Shown here: one piece after another, positions 52,274 to 61,062 of the stretch | Numbering within the stretch: position 1 is the stretch's first letter | Layout: every line of letters begins with the position of its first letter | From: Paenibacillus albicereus | GTDB taxonomy: Bacteria > Bacillota > Bacilli > Paenibacillales > Paenibacillaceae | Assembly (NCBI RefSeq): GCF_012676905.1 | Contig: NZ_CP051428.1 | Coordinates: 2,194,001-2,258,000, forward strand | Length of the DNA: 64,000 bases | Direction: 5' to 3' | The notes under the pieces: model-generated | What the model saw: only the letters and a program-made list of their open reading frames with translations | What the model was told of the DNA's origin: nothing | Databases searched by the model: none | Position numbers and translations under genes: made by a program

Positions 52274-53545
52274 TTGAAACGACTTACGGCTTTGCTTGCC
52301 GCTGCCATCGCGCTCACCCCGCTGGCGGCGGCCGCTCCCGCCAGCGCGGGCTCGACCATCCCCCATGACAGGCCTGCTTATGCGGCCGTGCAGCCGGACT
52401 CCGCCTCCGCGCCATCGCTTCTGCCGGACGCCTTGCAGGCGGACAGCGCGGCCGGAGCGCCCGCCGCATCCAGCGATCTCGCTCCTTCGGCGCGATCGGC
52501 GATCGTGATGGACGCGGACAGCGGCACCGTCATCTACGAGAAAAACAGCCATGACAAGCTGCCTCCGGCGAGCATCACGAAGATCATGACGATGCTGCTG
52601 ATCGTCGAAGCGATCCAGGACGGAAAGCTCAAGCTGGCGGACAAGGTGTCGACGAGCGAATACGCCGCCTCGATGGGCGGCTCGCAGATTTTCCTGGAGC
52701 CCGGCGAGGAGATGACGGTCGACGACATGCTCAAGGGCATCGCGATGGCATCGGGCAACGACGCCTCGGTCGCGATGGCGGAGAAGATCGGCGGCACGGA
52801 AGCCGAGTTCGTCTCGATGATGAACGAAAAAGCGGCGCAGCTCGGCTTGACGGACACTCACTTCGCCAATCCGAACGGTCTCCCGGCGGCGGACCACTAT
52901 ACGTCGGCCCATGACATCGCCGTCATGTCGCGCGAGCTGCTGAAGCACAGCCTCATCACGAAGTACACCGGACAGTACCAGGACTACCTGCGCAAGGACA
53001 GCGAGAAGCCGTTCTGGCTCGTGAATACGAACAAGCTCGTACGCTTCTACTCCGGCGCCGACGGCCTCAAGACCGGCTATACGAGTGAGGCGAAATACTG
53101 CCTGTCCGCGACGGCGAAGCGCGACGGCATGCGGGTCGTGGCCGTCGTCATGGGCGAGCCGAACACGAAGACGCGCAACGCGGAGGTGTCGAGCCTGCTC
53201 GACTACTCGTTCGCGCAGTACGCCAACTATCCGATCCTCAAGAAGGGCGACAGCATGGGCACGCTTTCGATCGAGAAAGGCGTGCAGGGCAAGCTGCCGG
53301 TCACGGCGCAGCACAACTACAGCATCCTGCTGAAAAAAGGCGCGGCGGCCAAGGATATCCGGTACGAGATCAAGTGGAACGCGAGCATCAAGGCTCCCGT
53401 CAAGATCGGCGATCCCGTCGGCAAGCTGATCGTCTATCAAGGCGACCAGGTGATGAAGGACTTCCCGCTGGAAATGCCGGTGTCGGTCGAGAAGGCCGGC
53501 TGGTGGAAGCTGTTCAAGCGCTCGACGGGCAGCCTCTTCTCCTGA
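52274..53545 (+). CDS. dacF: D-alanyl-D-alanine carboxypeptidase DacF
   Basis: This 423-residue penicillin-binding protein trims peptidoglycan peptides in the forespore. An N-terminal signal peptide (about 1-26) is followed by the catalytic triads: the SITK Ser/Lys motif in PPASITKIMTMLL, SGN in MASGNDASV and KTG in DGLKTGYTS. The C-terminal beta domain is complete. The start is TTG with GAGGAGGG upstream. The position before spoIIAA is standard. Confidence 0.93.
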   Translation: MKRLTALLAAAIALTPLAAAAPASAGSTIPHDRPAYAAVQPDSASAPSLLPDALQADSAAGAPAASSDLAPSARSAIVMDADSGTVIYEKNSHDKLPPASITKIMTMLLIVEAIQDGKLKLADKVSTSEYAASMGGSQIFLEPGEEMTVDDMLKGIAMASGNDASVAMAEKIGGTEAEFVSMMNEKAAQLGLTDTHFANPNGLPAADHYTSAHDIAVMSRELLKHSLITKYTGQYQDYLRKDSEKPFWLVNTNKLVRFYSGADGLKTGYTSEAKYCLSATAKRDGMRVVAVVMGEPNTKTRNAEVSSLLDYSFAQYANYPILKKGDSMGTLSIEKGVQGKLPVTAQHNYSILLKKGAAAKDIRYEIKWNASIKAPVKIGDPVGKLIVYQGDQVMKDFPLEMPVSVEKAGWWKLFKRSTGSLFS

Positions 53546-53589
53546 CACAGCCCGCGGCCCGATTGCTGTCGCGGCCTGACGGCCAGCTT

Positions 53590-53640
53590 CTAGTTTTGTC
53601 GCCAGGCAGGAATGCGGACGCCCGGAAGAGAAATCCTCCT
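53590..53640 (+). promoter_or_regulatory. Possible sigma-H / Spo0A control region of spoIIA
   Basis: TTTTGTCGCC (53594-53603) resembles a 0A box (TGTCGAA) at five of seven positions. CAGGAAT (53607-53613) resembles the sigma-H -35 core. A GGAAG about ten bases later could be a weak -10. B. subtilis spoIIA is controlled by both factors; the matches here are imperfect. Confidence 0.35.
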
Positions 53641-53668
53641 CCATTCAACGGGAGGAGTGAGCCGCGCA

Positions 53669-54022
53669 ATGAGTCTTCATGTGGATCTGGAGCATCAGCG
53701 CCATATCTTGATCGTCCGTCTGAAGGGCGAGCTTGACCACCATACAGCCGATTCCGTCCGCATCCGGATGGAGGAGGAGATCCGGAGGGGCGGCAGCACC
53801 GACGTCATCCTCAGCCTCAAGGAGCTCGACTTCATGGACAGCTCCGGGCTCGGCGTCATCCTCGGACGCTACAAGCTGCTCAAGAGCCGGGGCGGCAAGA
53901 TGGTCGTCTGCGACGCGAGTCCGGGCGTCTACCGCCTGTTCGAGCTGTCGGGACTGTTCAAGATCATGCCGATACACGACACCGAGAGCGATGCGCTCTC
54001 GAGCCTGGAGGTGGCTTTATGA
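53669..54022 (+). CDS. spoIIAA: Anti-anti-sigma factor SpoIIAA
   Basis: The 117-residue STAS protein frees sigma-F by binding SpoIIAB in the forespore. The phosphorylated serine is S58 in [15 protein letters not shown], at the same position as in B. subtilis. GGGAGGAG precedes the ATG at 53669; earlier in-frame codons have no ribosome site. The end overlaps spoIIAB by four bases. Confidence 0.97.
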   Translation: MSLHVDLEHQRHILIVRLKGELDHHTADSVRIRMEEEIRRGGSTDVILSLKELDFMDSSGLGVILGRYKLLKSRGGKMVVCDASPGVYRLFELSGLFKIMPIHDTESDALSSLEVAL

Positions 54023-54480
54023 GCGAGCGTCAGCCGGCAGCGGCCAATACGATGAAGCTGAGCTTCAGCGCGCGTTCGGAGAACGAAGCGTTCGCACGCG
54101 TCAGCGTGGCGGCGTTCATCTCCCAGCTGGACCCGACGATGGAAGAGCTGAACGATCTGAAAACGGTCATCTCCGAGGCGGTGACGAACTCGATCATCCA
54201 CGGCTATGACAGCGACGCGGCCAAGCTCGTCCATATCCAGGCGACGATCAGCGGCGACTCGGTCACGATCGTCATCGCCGACGACGGCGGAGGCATCGAG
54301 GATCTGGAGCTCGCCCGTCAGCCTCTCTACACATCCAAGCCGGAGCTGGAGCGCTCGGGCATGGGCTTCACGATCATGGAGAACTTCATGGACAGCTTCG
54401 AGGTCACCAGCGAGCCCGGCCGCGGTACCCGCATCGCCATGACCAAGCGCATCGAATCCAAAAAGGCGCTGTACAATTAG
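54019..54480 (+). CDS. spoIIAB: Anti-sigma F factor / kinase SpoIIAB
   Basis: This 153-residue GHKL-type kinase holds sigma-F inactive and phosphorylates SpoIIAA. The N-box is [13 protein letters not shown], the G1 box [13 protein letters not shown], and the G2 region [13 protein letters not shown] with a later [10 protein letters not shown]. The start overlaps spoIIAA. GAGGTGG serves as its ribosome site inside spoIIAA. Confidence 0.97.
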   Translation: MSERQPAAANTMKLSFSARSENEAFARVSVAAFISQLDPTMEELNDLKTVISEAVTNSIIHGYDSDAAKLVHIQATISGDSVTIVIADDGGGIEDLELARQPLYTSKPELERSGMGFTIMENFMDSFEVTSEPGRGTRIAMTKRIESKKALYN

Positions 54481-54498
54481 GCGCATAGGGGCTGAAAC

Positions 54499-55254
54499 AT
54501 GGAAGCCGATCTGAAGAAGAACGCGGGTCCGTTCCTGGACGACGCGGAGGTGAAGCGCCTCATCGCGCTGAGCCAATCCGGGGATTCGCTCGCCAGGGAC
54601 ACGCTGGCCCGCTGCAACATCCGCTTGGTATGGTCGGTCGTACAGCGCTTCATGAACCGCGGCTATGAGCCCGAGGATCTGTTCCAGATCGGCTGCATCG
54701 GCCTGCTCAAGTCGGTGGACAAGTTCGACCTCAGCTACGAGGTCAAGTTCTCCACTTACGCCGTGCCGATGATTATCGGGGAGATCCAGAGATTCCTGCG
54801 GGACGACGGGACGCTCAAGGTGAGCCGCTCGCTCAAGGAGACGGCCAACAAGGTGCGCAAGGCGAAGGACGAGCTGGCCAAGACGCTCGGCCGGCTGCCG
54901 ACGATCCGCGAGGTGGCGGAGTTCCTCGGCATCACGGCGGAGGACGTCGTCTTCGCGCAGGAGGCGAACAAGCCTCCCGCATCCATCCACGAGACGGTAT
55001 TCGAGAACGACGGGGACCCGATTACGCTGATGGACCAGATCGAGGGCGAGTCGGGCGAGCGCTGGTTCGACAAGCTCGCTCTGAACGAAGCGATCGGCGG
55101 CCTCAGCGAGCGGGAGCGGCTGATCGTGTACCTACGCTACTACCGCGACCAGACCCAGTCCGAGGTGGCGGGACGGCTCGGCATCTCCCAGGTGCAGGTT
55201 TCCCGGCTGGAAAAGAAAATCCTCCAATCGATCAAAGAGCAGATCGCCCAATAG
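54499..55254 (+). CDS. sigF: RNA polymerase sigma-F factor
   Basis: The 251-residue first forespore-specific sigma factor. Region 2 (NRGYEPEDLFQIGCIGLLKSVDKFDLSYEVKFSTYAVPMIIGEIQRFLRD) and region 4 (YRDQTQSEVAGRLGISQVQVSRLEKK) are intact, with the helix-turn-helix complete. It lies 18 bases after spoIIAB and ends at a terminator. Confidence 0.97.
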   Translation: MEADLKKNAGPFLDDAEVKRLIALSQSGDSLARDTLARCNIRLVWSVVQRFMNRGYEPEDLFQIGCIGLLKSVDKFDLSYEVKFSTYAVPMIIGEIQRFLRDDGTLKVSRSLKETANKVRKAKDELAKTLGRLPTIREVAEFLGITAEDVVFAQEANKPPASIHETVFENDGDPITLMDQIEGESGERWFDKLALNEAIGGLSERERLIVYLRYYRDQTQSEVAGRLGISQVQVSRLEKKILQSIKEQIAQ

Positions 55255-55275
55255 AGCATCGCATGCAAGCGCATC

Positions 55276-55302
55276 AAGCCAGCCGAGAGGCTGGCTTTTT
55301 TT
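55276..55302 (+). terminator. Terminator of the spoIIA operon
   Basis: AAGCCAGCC pairs with GGCTGGCTT around a four-base loop, followed by seven T, 21 bases after the sigF stop. Confidence 0.93.
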
Positions 55303-55328
55303 GGCTTGCCCGGCCGCTGCCCGCCCGG

Positions 55329-55358
55329 GAGTAGCCGCGCCTTGGCCGTTCCATACTA
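55329..55358 (+). promoter_or_regulatory. Sigma-G-type promoter of spoVA
   Basis: CATACTA (55352-55358) is a perfect forespore -10, with GAGTA (55329-55333) as a four-of-five -35 and an 18-base spacer. The spoVA operon is a known sigma-G target, which agrees. Confidence 0.68.
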
Positions 55359-55396
55359 ACCAAGAGTCGGAAATCGTGGCGGAAGGAGGCGGCGTC

Positions 55397-56053
55397 ATGT
55401 CGCGCAAACGAACGAATGCCGGTCCGGTTCCGGTCTACTTGCGGATGAAGAAGCGGATCGCCATCCCGCCGGAAGGGACGGTGAGGCTCGGCTCGGTCGT
55501 CCGGCTGCTCGCCGATGAGCCGCTCGCCGGGGAGCTGCGGCGCATTCCGCTCTATACCCACCGGCCCGAGGACGGCAATCGGGTCGTCATCGACGTGCTG
55601 CAGATCGTGAAGGCGCTGCGCGAGACGGCCCCCGAGGCGGTCATCGAGACGTACGGCGACCCGCAGGTGCTCATCCTGGTCGAGACTCCGTCCACCCGCT
55701 CGCCTCGGCTCGCCGTGCTTGCCGGCGCCTGGCTGCTTCTCTTTTTCGGTGCGGGGCTGGCGATCATGAATTTCCACACGGACGTGAGCATGAAGGAGGT
55801 GCATCAGCGGATCGCCTTCCTGCTGACGGGCAAGGAATCGCTGCATCCGCTCTGGTTCCAGATCCCGTACTCGGTCGGCGTGGGGCTTGGCATGGTGCTG
55901 TTTTTCAACCATCTGTTCCACAAGAAGCTGAACGAGGAGCCGAATCCGCTGGAGCTGGAGATGTACAACTACCAGGAGAACATCAATGCCTACGTCGTCG
56001 CGGACGAAATGGGCAAAAAAGCGGGCCGAGTGGAGGGGCGGGACGATGGCTGA
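55397..56053 (+). CDS. spoVAA: Stage V sporulation protein AA
   Basis: A 218-residue protein with a soluble N-terminal domain (PVYLRMKKRIAIPPEGTVRLGSVVRLL) and two membrane helices (about 108-130 and 158-178), ending in an acidic tail. It belongs to the spore dipicolinic acid transport cluster. GAAGGAGG fixes the ATG at 55397. The end overlaps spoVAB by eight bases. Confidence 0.92.
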   Translation: MSRKRTNAGPVPVYLRMKKRIAIPPEGTVRLGSVVRLLADEPLAGELRRIPLYTHRPEDGNRVVIDVLQIVKALRETAPEAVIETYGDPQVLILVETPSTRSPRLAVLAGAWLLLFFGAGLAIMNFHTDVSMKEVHQRIAFLLTGKESLHPLWFQIPYSVGVGLGMVLFFNHLFHKKLNEEPNPLELEMYNYQENINAYVVADEMGKKAGRVEGRDDG

Positions 56054-56474
56054 CGCGCTGGCGGGGCTGTTCATGGCGCTGCTCGGTCTGGCCGGAGGCA
56101 TCGCGGTCGGCAGCGGCATGGTCGCGCTGCTGATCGTCTTCGACCTCATCCCGAGGCTGGCGCAGCTCGCTCGGGCGTTCCGCCTGTCGGCGGTGTTCGA
56201 ATCGGCGGTCGTCGGCGGCTCGCTGTTCTGGACTTGGGCGGACTTCTTCGGCTGGAAGGCGCCGCTGCCCGCAGCGCTGGCGCTGCCCTTGCCGGGACTG
56301 CTGTGCGGCGCCTTCATCGGCATGCTGGCCGCCGCTTTGACCGAGGTGATGAACGTGCTCCCGATATTGGCGAAGCGGCTTCGGCTGACCGGCTACCTGG
56401 GCGCGCTCGTCATGGCGATGGTGCTCGGCAAGACGGCGGGCTCGCTGTTCGATTGGCTGGTCTATCAATGGTAG
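56046..56474 (+). CDS. spoVAB: Stage V sporulation protein AB
   Basis: This 142-residue membrane protein has four helices and the family sequence AGGIAVGSGMVALLIVFDLIPRLAQL near the start. The ATG at 56046 lies inside the end of spoVAA, with GGAGGGGCGGG upstream. Only 19 bases separate it from the next gene, so spoVAC, AD and AE are not in this cluster. Confidence 0.92.
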   Translation: MADALAGLFMALLGLAGGIAVGSGMVALLIVFDLIPRLAQLARAFRLSAVFESAVVGGSLFWTWADFFGWKAPLPAALALPLPGLLCGAFIGMLAAALTEVMNVLPILAKRLRLTGYLGALVMAMVLGKTAGSLFDWLVYQW

Positions 56475-56493
56475 GACAGGAGGAGGGAATACG

Positions 56494-58734
56494 ATGACGA
56501 AATGGCAGAAGGTGAAGCGGCTGGAGCATCCCGAGCATGGGGAGCGTGCCGGACTTCAGTCGGAGCCGGCCGAGGACGCTGGCCGGGAAAGCGACGGATG
56601 GGAAGGGCTGCTGGAGGAGATCGACCGCCTGGAGCAAGCGGAGCGGGGGCATGAGCATGGCCCGGTCCGCAAGGAGGAACGCGCGACCGGCCGCGAGGAC
56701 TGGATGGAGGCGATGCTGCTGGAAGCCTCGGCGGAGCCGGGCCGGCTGCCCGAGGACGGCTCCCGCCCGGCCGAAGCCGATCTGGCGGAGGCGCTGCTTT
56801 CGGACGACGGAGGCGACGAAGCGGAGCCGGAGCATCGCCGCCGGCGGGAGCGCAGCGGCGAGGAAGAGGACGCATGGGAAGCGGCTCTGCTGGACGGACC
56901 GGAGGAGGCCGGCCGAGCGGAAGCGACTCGGAGCGGCGGCCGGGAAGAACGGGAGCGGACCGCAGACGCGGAGCAGCGGGGACGGGAGCGAGACGGGAAG
57001 GATCGGAAGCGAGAAGGGAAGGATAGGGAACGGGACGGAGGAGCCGAACCTGAGCTCCGAGGCGATGCCGCGGAGCGCGAGAGCGGACGTGGAACGGAGC
57101 AGCGTTCCGGGCGCGGCGGCGACGGGCGCGATGGCCGCGCCGCCGGGTACGAGCGTGGGAGCCGACAGGAAGGCCAGCGGGATGGCGGCCGGGGCGCCGA
57201 GGAAGGACGCGAGGCCGGAGGGAGCCCGGAGGGCGGGAATTCCGCGCCGGGAACGGACGGGGACGCGCTTGAGCCGATCCCGGAGCGCATCGAGGCGTTC
57301 GTCGACCGCCTGAAGGATGAGGTCGGCTACAAGACGAGCTTCGACGTCATCGTCCGCGAGATGACGCTCGGCGGCAAGAAGACGGCCTTTTTCATGCTGA
57401 ACGGCCTCTCCAGCGGCGTCATCATGACGGAGATCCTGCAGCGGCTGACGTTCCTGCAGACGGACAGCCTGTCGGCCGACGCGCTGCATTCGTTCATGAA
57501 GCTGTATGTGCCGGCGGTGCAGGTCGAGCAGGAGGACGACTGGAACATGATGCTTACGGCCGTGCTGAGCGGCTCGACGGGCATGTACATCGACGGCGAG
57601 AGCACGATGCTCATCCTCGATGCCAAAAGCTTCCCGATCCGCAATCCGGAGGAGCCGTCGCTCGAGCGGGTCGTGCGCGGCTCGCGCGACGGCTTCGTCG
57701 AGACGCTGCTCATGAACGTCTCGCTCGTCCGCAGGCGGCTGCGCGATCCGATGCTGCGCTACGAGATTCTGCGGGTCGGAGAACGGACGCGCAGCGACGT
57801 GTGCATCGCCTACATCGACGACATCGTGGACAAGGAGCTGCTCGAGTCGATCCGCGACAAGATTTCCGCCGTGAAGATCGACGGCCTGCCGCTCGCCGAC
57901 AAGCAGCTGGAGGAAGCGACGGTCAAGCGCGGCTGGAATCCCTATCCGCTCGTACGCTATTCGGAGCGGCCCGATGTCGTCGCCTCGCATCTGCTGGAGG
58001 GCAACGTCGCGGTGTTCGTCGACACGTCCCCGAGCGTCATGATCCTGCCGACGTCGTTCTTCGATCTCGTGCAGCACGCCGAGGAGAACCGGCAGACGCC
58101 GTTCATCGGCACGTATCTTCGCTGGCTGCGCTTCCTCGGCATCCTCGCGTCGCTGTTCCTCGTGCCGATCTGGCTGCTGTTCGCGCTCAATCCGTCGATG
58201 CTGCCCCCGGCGCTGTCGTTCATCGGTCCGGCCAAGCTCAGCAAAATCCCGCTGGCGCTGCAGTTCCTGCTCGCCGAGGCCGGCATCGACCTGATGCGCA
58301 TGGCCGCGATCCACACGCCGACCCCGCTCGCGCTGGCGATCTCGCTCGTCTCGGCGATTCTCGTCGGGGACATCGCCGTGCAGACCGGCCTGTTCGTCAA
58401 CGAGGTCATCCTCTACATGGCCGTCGCCGCCGTCGGCATGTTCGCCACGCCGAGCTACGAGCTGAGCCTCGCCAACCGGATCGTGCGGCTGATGCTTATC
58501 TGCCTCGTCGCCCTGTTCCACGTGCCGGGGCTCGTCATCGGCTGGACGGCCGTATTCGTCATCCTCGTCATGCAGCGCTCGTTCAACCGACCGTACATGT
58601 GGCCGCTCATTCCGTTCGACGCCCGCGGCATGATGAACGTGCTGCTGCGCATGCCGGTGCTGGAGAACCGGAAGCGCCCGAACCTGCTCCGCCCGCAGCA
58701 GCGGGACAAGATGCCGGAGCACGGCGGCGGCTGA
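56494..58734 (+). CDS. spoVAF: SpoVAF / GerA-family spore protein with long charged N-terminal extension
   Basis: A 746-residue protein. From about residue 262 it matches SpoVAF and GerA A-subunits (ERIEAFVDRLKDEVGYKTSFDVIV), with membrane helices at about 540-690. The first 260 residues are low-complexity, rich in Glu, Arg, Gly, Asp and Ala, with no such part in the roughly 490-residue B. subtilis protein. Four short motifs recur there: GWEGLLEEI (35), DWMEAMLLEA (69), DLAEALLSDD (96) and AWEAALLDG (127). AGGAGGAGGG before the ATG supports the long form. SpoVAF works with the SpoVA channel and germinant receptors. Confidence 0.88.
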   Translation: MTKWQKVKRLEHPEHGERAGLQSEPAEDAGRESDGWEGLLEEIDRLEQAERGHEHGPVRKEERATGREDWMEAMLLEASAEPGRLPEDGSRPAEADLAEALLSDDGGDEAEPEHRRRRERSGEEEDAWEAALLDGPEEAGRAEATRSGGREERERTADAEQRGRERDGKDRKREGKDRERDGGAEPELRGDAAERESGRGTEQRSGRGGDGRDGRAAGYERGSRQEGQRDGGRGAEEGREAGGSPEGGNSAPGTDGDALEPIPERIEAFVDRLKDEVGYKTSFDVIVREMTLGGKKTAFFMLNGLSSGVIMTEILQRLTFLQTDSLSADALHSFMKLYVPAVQVEQEDDWNMMLTAVLSGSTGMYIDGESTMLILDAKSFPIRNPEEPSLERVVRGSRDGFVETLLMNVSLVRRRLRDPMLRYEILRVGERTRSDVCIAYIDDIVDKELLESIRDKISAVKIDGLPLADKQLEEATVKRGWNPYPLVRYSERPDVVASHLLEGNVAVFVDTSPSVMILPTSFFDLVQHAEENRQTPFIGTYLRWLRFLGILASLFLVPIWLLFALNPSMLPPALSFIGPAKLSKIPLALQFLLAEAGIDLMRMAAIHTPTPLALAISLVSAILVGDIAVQTGLFVNEVILYMAVAAVGMFATPSYELSLANRIVRLMLICLVALFHVPGLVIGWTAVFVILVMQRSFNRPYMWPLIPFDARGMMNVLLRMPVLENRKRPNLLRPQQRDKMPEHGGG

Positions 58735-58786
58735 CCCAGGGCGTTCGGCCGATGCAACAAATGCAAATGAAACGACAGAAAATCCA

Positions 58787-58840
58787 TTACTCGTTCTCCC
58801 GAGGTTCGTTATACTGAGGTCACATTAGGACAAACGAACC
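58787..58840 (+). promoter_or_regulatory. lysA promoter with overlapping inverted repeat
   Basis: TATACT (58810-58815) has a weak -35 TTACTC (58787-58792) at 17 bases. GGTTCGTT (58803-58810) and AACGAACC (58833-58840) form a perfect 8-bp inverted repeat with a 22-base centre. It overlaps the -10 and start site, where a repressor or an RNA hairpin could act. No lysine riboswitch core is seen. Confidence 0.5.
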
Positions 58841-58879
58841 CCGCTTGCCTGAGCCGGGGAGAAAGAGGTATCGACAACC

Positions 58880-60211
58880 ATGCATCTTCACGGAACAGCA
58901 AAAATAAATGAGCACGGCCGCCTGGAGATCGGAGGCTGCGATACGAAGGATCTGGCGGAGCAGTTCGGCACGCCGCTGTATGTCGTCGACGAGGCGCTCG
59001 TCCGCCAGCGCGCCCGCGAATATGTCGAGGCGTTCCAGGCGTCCGGCTTCCGCTTCCAGGTCGCCTACGCGAGCAAGGCGTTCAGCACGGTCGCGATGTG
59101 CGCCATCGCCGAGCAGGAGGGCCTGTCGCTCGACGTGGTCAGCGACGGCGAGCTCTATACGGCGCTGCAGGCCGGCTTCCCGGCGGAGCGCATCCATTTC
59201 CACGGCAACAACAAGACGCCGTTCGAGATCGAGATGGCGCTCGACGCCGGCATCGGCTGCTTCGTCGCGGACAACTTCTCGGAGCTGCAGCTGCTGAACG
59301 CCATCGCCGCCTCCAAGGGCCGCAAGGCGAACATCCTGCTGCGCATCACGCCGGGCGTCGAGGCGCACACGCATGACTACATCTCGACCGGACAGCAGGA
59401 TTCCAAGTTCGGCTTCGACCTCGCCGGCGGCGCCGCGTTCGAGGCGGTGCGCCAGGCGCTCGGCCTGGAGCATCTCGTGCTGCTCGGCGTGCACTCGCAT
59501 ATCGGCTCCCAGATTTTCGAGGTCGAAGGCTTCCGCATGGCGGCAGCCAAGGTCGCGGAGTTCGCCGTCGACGTCAAGGCCAAGCTCGGCCAGACGTTCC
59601 GCGTCATCAACCTGGGCGGCGGCTTCGGCATCCGCTATACGTCCGAGGACAGCCCGCTTCCGGTGCGCGACTATATCGGCGCGATTACGGACGCGATCCG
59701 CACCAACTTCACCGACGCCGGCTATCCGCTTCCGGAGATCTGGGTCGAGCCGGGCCGCAGCATCGTCGGCGACGCCGGCACGACGCTGTACACCGTCGGG
59801 ACGAGCAAGGACATTCCGGGCGTCCGCAAGTACGTCGCCGTCGACGGCGGCATGACGGACAACCCGCGCCCGGCGCTCTACGAGTCCAAGTACGAGGCCG
59901 TGCTGGCCAACCGCGCCGCCGAGCCGGCCGTCGAGACGGTGTCCGTCGCCGGCAAGTGCTGCGAGAGCGGGGACATGCTCATCTGGGACCTGGAGCTGCC
60001 CAAGGCCGAGACGGGCGATCTGCTCGCGGTGTTCTGCACCGGCGCGTACAACTACGCGATGGCGTCCAACTACAACCGCATCCGCCGTCCGGCTGTCGTG
60101 CTGGTCAAGGACGGTCAGGCCGACGTCGCGGTGAAGCGCGAGTCGCTCGAGGACATCTCGCGCAACGACGTGCTGCCGGAACGTCTGCGCAAGGTCGAAG
60201 TCCAGCCGTAA
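58880..60211 (+). CDS. lysA: Diaminopimelate decarboxylase
   Basis: This 443-residue PLP enzyme makes lysine from meso-diaminopimelate. The PLP lysine is in VAYASKAFSTVAM (about residue 62). HSHIGSQIFE and LGGGFGIRY are the phosphate-binding loops. VAGKCCESGDML holds the active-site Cys at the dimer face. It follows spoVAF, as lysA follows the spoVA operon in B. subtilis. GAGAAAGAGG precedes the ATG. Confidence 0.96.
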   Translation: MHLHGTAKINEHGRLEIGGCDTKDLAEQFGTPLYVVDEALVRQRAREYVEAFQASGFRFQVAYASKAFSTVAMCAIAEQEGLSLDVVSDGELYTALQAGFPAERIHFHGNNKTPFEIEMALDAGIGCFVADNFSELQLLNAIAASKGRKANILLRITPGVEAHTHDYISTGQQDSKFGFDLAGGAAFEAVRQALGLEHLVLLGVHSHIGSQIFEVEGFRMAAAKVAEFAVDVKAKLGQTFRVINLGGGFGIRYTSEDSPLPVRDYIGAITDAIRTNFTDAGYPLPEIWVEPGRSIVGDAGTTLYTVGTSKDIPGVRKYVAVDGGMTDNPRPALYESKYEAVLANRAAEPAVETVSVAGKCCESGDMLIWDLELPKAETGDLLAVFCTGAYNYAMASNYNRIRRPAVVLVKDGQADVAVKRESLEDISRNDVLPERLRKVEVQP

Positions 60212-60220
60212 GCCGCTTCA

Positions 60221-60250
60221 AGCGGGCCTCCCTCGGGAGGCCCGCTTTGC
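60221..60250 (+). terminator. Terminator of lysA
   Basis: AGCGGGCCTCC pairs with GGAGGCCCGCT with a tight loop and is followed by a short TTTGC. The stem is strong but the T-run is poor. Confidence 0.75.
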
Positions 60251-60322
60251 GTTGGCGGCTGGCTCTAGTGTATGATAGATGCGTACATAGCTTTTATTTT
60301 GGAAAGGCAGGAGTGATGCGAA

Positions 60323-60754
60323 GTGGCAAAACAAGCGAAAATCACGCTCGAAAACGGCGGCGAGGTCTTGCTGGACCTGTTCGAGAAGGACGCGCCGAAT
60401 ACGGTGGCGAACTTCGAAAAGCTGGCGAACGAAGGCTTCTATAACGGACTCGCGTTCCACCGCGTCATCCCGGGCTTCGTCGCGCAAGGCGGCTGCCCGA
60501 ACGGCACCGGCACCGGCGGACCGGGCTACACGATCGACTGCGAGATCAACCCGAACAAGCATGAGCGCGGCTCGCTCGCGATGGCTCATGCCGGACGGAA
60601 TACCGGCGGCAGCCAGTTCTACATCTGCTACCAGCCGCAGCCGCATCTTGACGGCGGACATACCGTCTTCGGCAAGGTCACCAAAGGCATGGAATACGTC
60701 GATGCGTTCAAAGGCCGCGACAAGATGGCCAAAGTCGAAATCGTCGAAGCTTGA
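60323..60754 (+). CDS. ppiB: Peptidyl-prolyl cis-trans isomerase, cyclophilin type
   Basis: The 143-residue cytoplasmic cyclophilin has the catalytic Arg in [13 protein letters not shown] (about 49-61) and the conserved [18 protein letters not shown] and [11 protein letters not shown]. The start is GTG with GGCAGGAG upstream, and the length equals B. subtilis PpiB. It lies between lysA and the rib operon as in B. subtilis. Confidence 0.95.
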   Translation: MAKQAKITLENGGEVLLDLFEKDAPNTVANFEKLANEGFYNGLAFHRVIPGFVAQGGCPNGTGTGGPGYTIDCEINPNKHERGSLAMAHAGRNTGGSQFYICYQPQPHLDGGHTVFGKVTKGMEYVDAFKGRDKMAKVEIVEA

Positions 60755-60765
60755 TCGTGCGGATG

Positions 60766-60799
60766 AGAAGGCTCTCGCTTGAGAGCCTTCTTGTTCTTT
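60766..60799 (+). terminator. Terminator of ppiB
   Basis: AGAAGGCTCTC (60766-60776) pairs with GAGAGCCTTCT (60781-60791) over 11 bp with a four-base loop, followed by TGTTCTTTA. Confidence 0.9.
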
Positions 60800-60816
60800 A
60801 ATTCCGACCTTCCCGC

Positions 60817-60845
60817 TTGCTTTTTAGGCAACGGGCAAGTAAGAT
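60817..60845 (+). promoter_or_regulatory. Sigma-A promoter of the rib operon
   Basis: TTGCTT (60817-60822), 17 bases and TAAGAT (60840-60845) lie immediately before the FMN riboswitch. Confidence 0.6.
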
Positions 60846-60860
60846 GAGATTCAAAGCGAA

Positions 60861-61062
60861 CCTTCGGGGACGGGTGCAATTCCCGAACCGGCGGTGATCC
60901 GTTCCTACGCGTCTTCGGCATGCGCCGCGGCTCGCCGGGATCGGTCAGTCCGTGACCCGCATGCACTCCCGCGCTGCCCTCCATCCGAGGATGCGTGGAG
61001 AGCGCATGCGGCTGACCTGGTGCGATTCCGGGACCGACAGTATAGTCTGGATGGGAGAAGGC
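60861..61062 (+). promoter_or_regulatory. FMN riboswitch (RFN element)
   Basis: Conserved RFN blocks appear in order: CTTCGGGGACGGGTGCAATT, CCCGAACCGGCGGTGAT, GGTCAGTCCGTGACCCGC, TGACCTGGTGCGATTCCGG, then GACCGACAGTATAGTCTGGA and TGGGAGAAGG. FMN binding favours the downstream terminator or blocks translation of ribD. A long 220-base stretch with several hairpins (for example near 61090-61115) separates it from the terminator; it holds no supportable gene. Confidence 0.96.

Noticed and set aside
56537-57313. Alternative 258-codon frame and a 244-codon antisense frame in the 5' part of spoVAF
   Set aside because: Both are Arg/Ala/Ser-rich chance frames over low-complexity DNA; only the spoVAF frame has a ribosome site and continues into a known domain.
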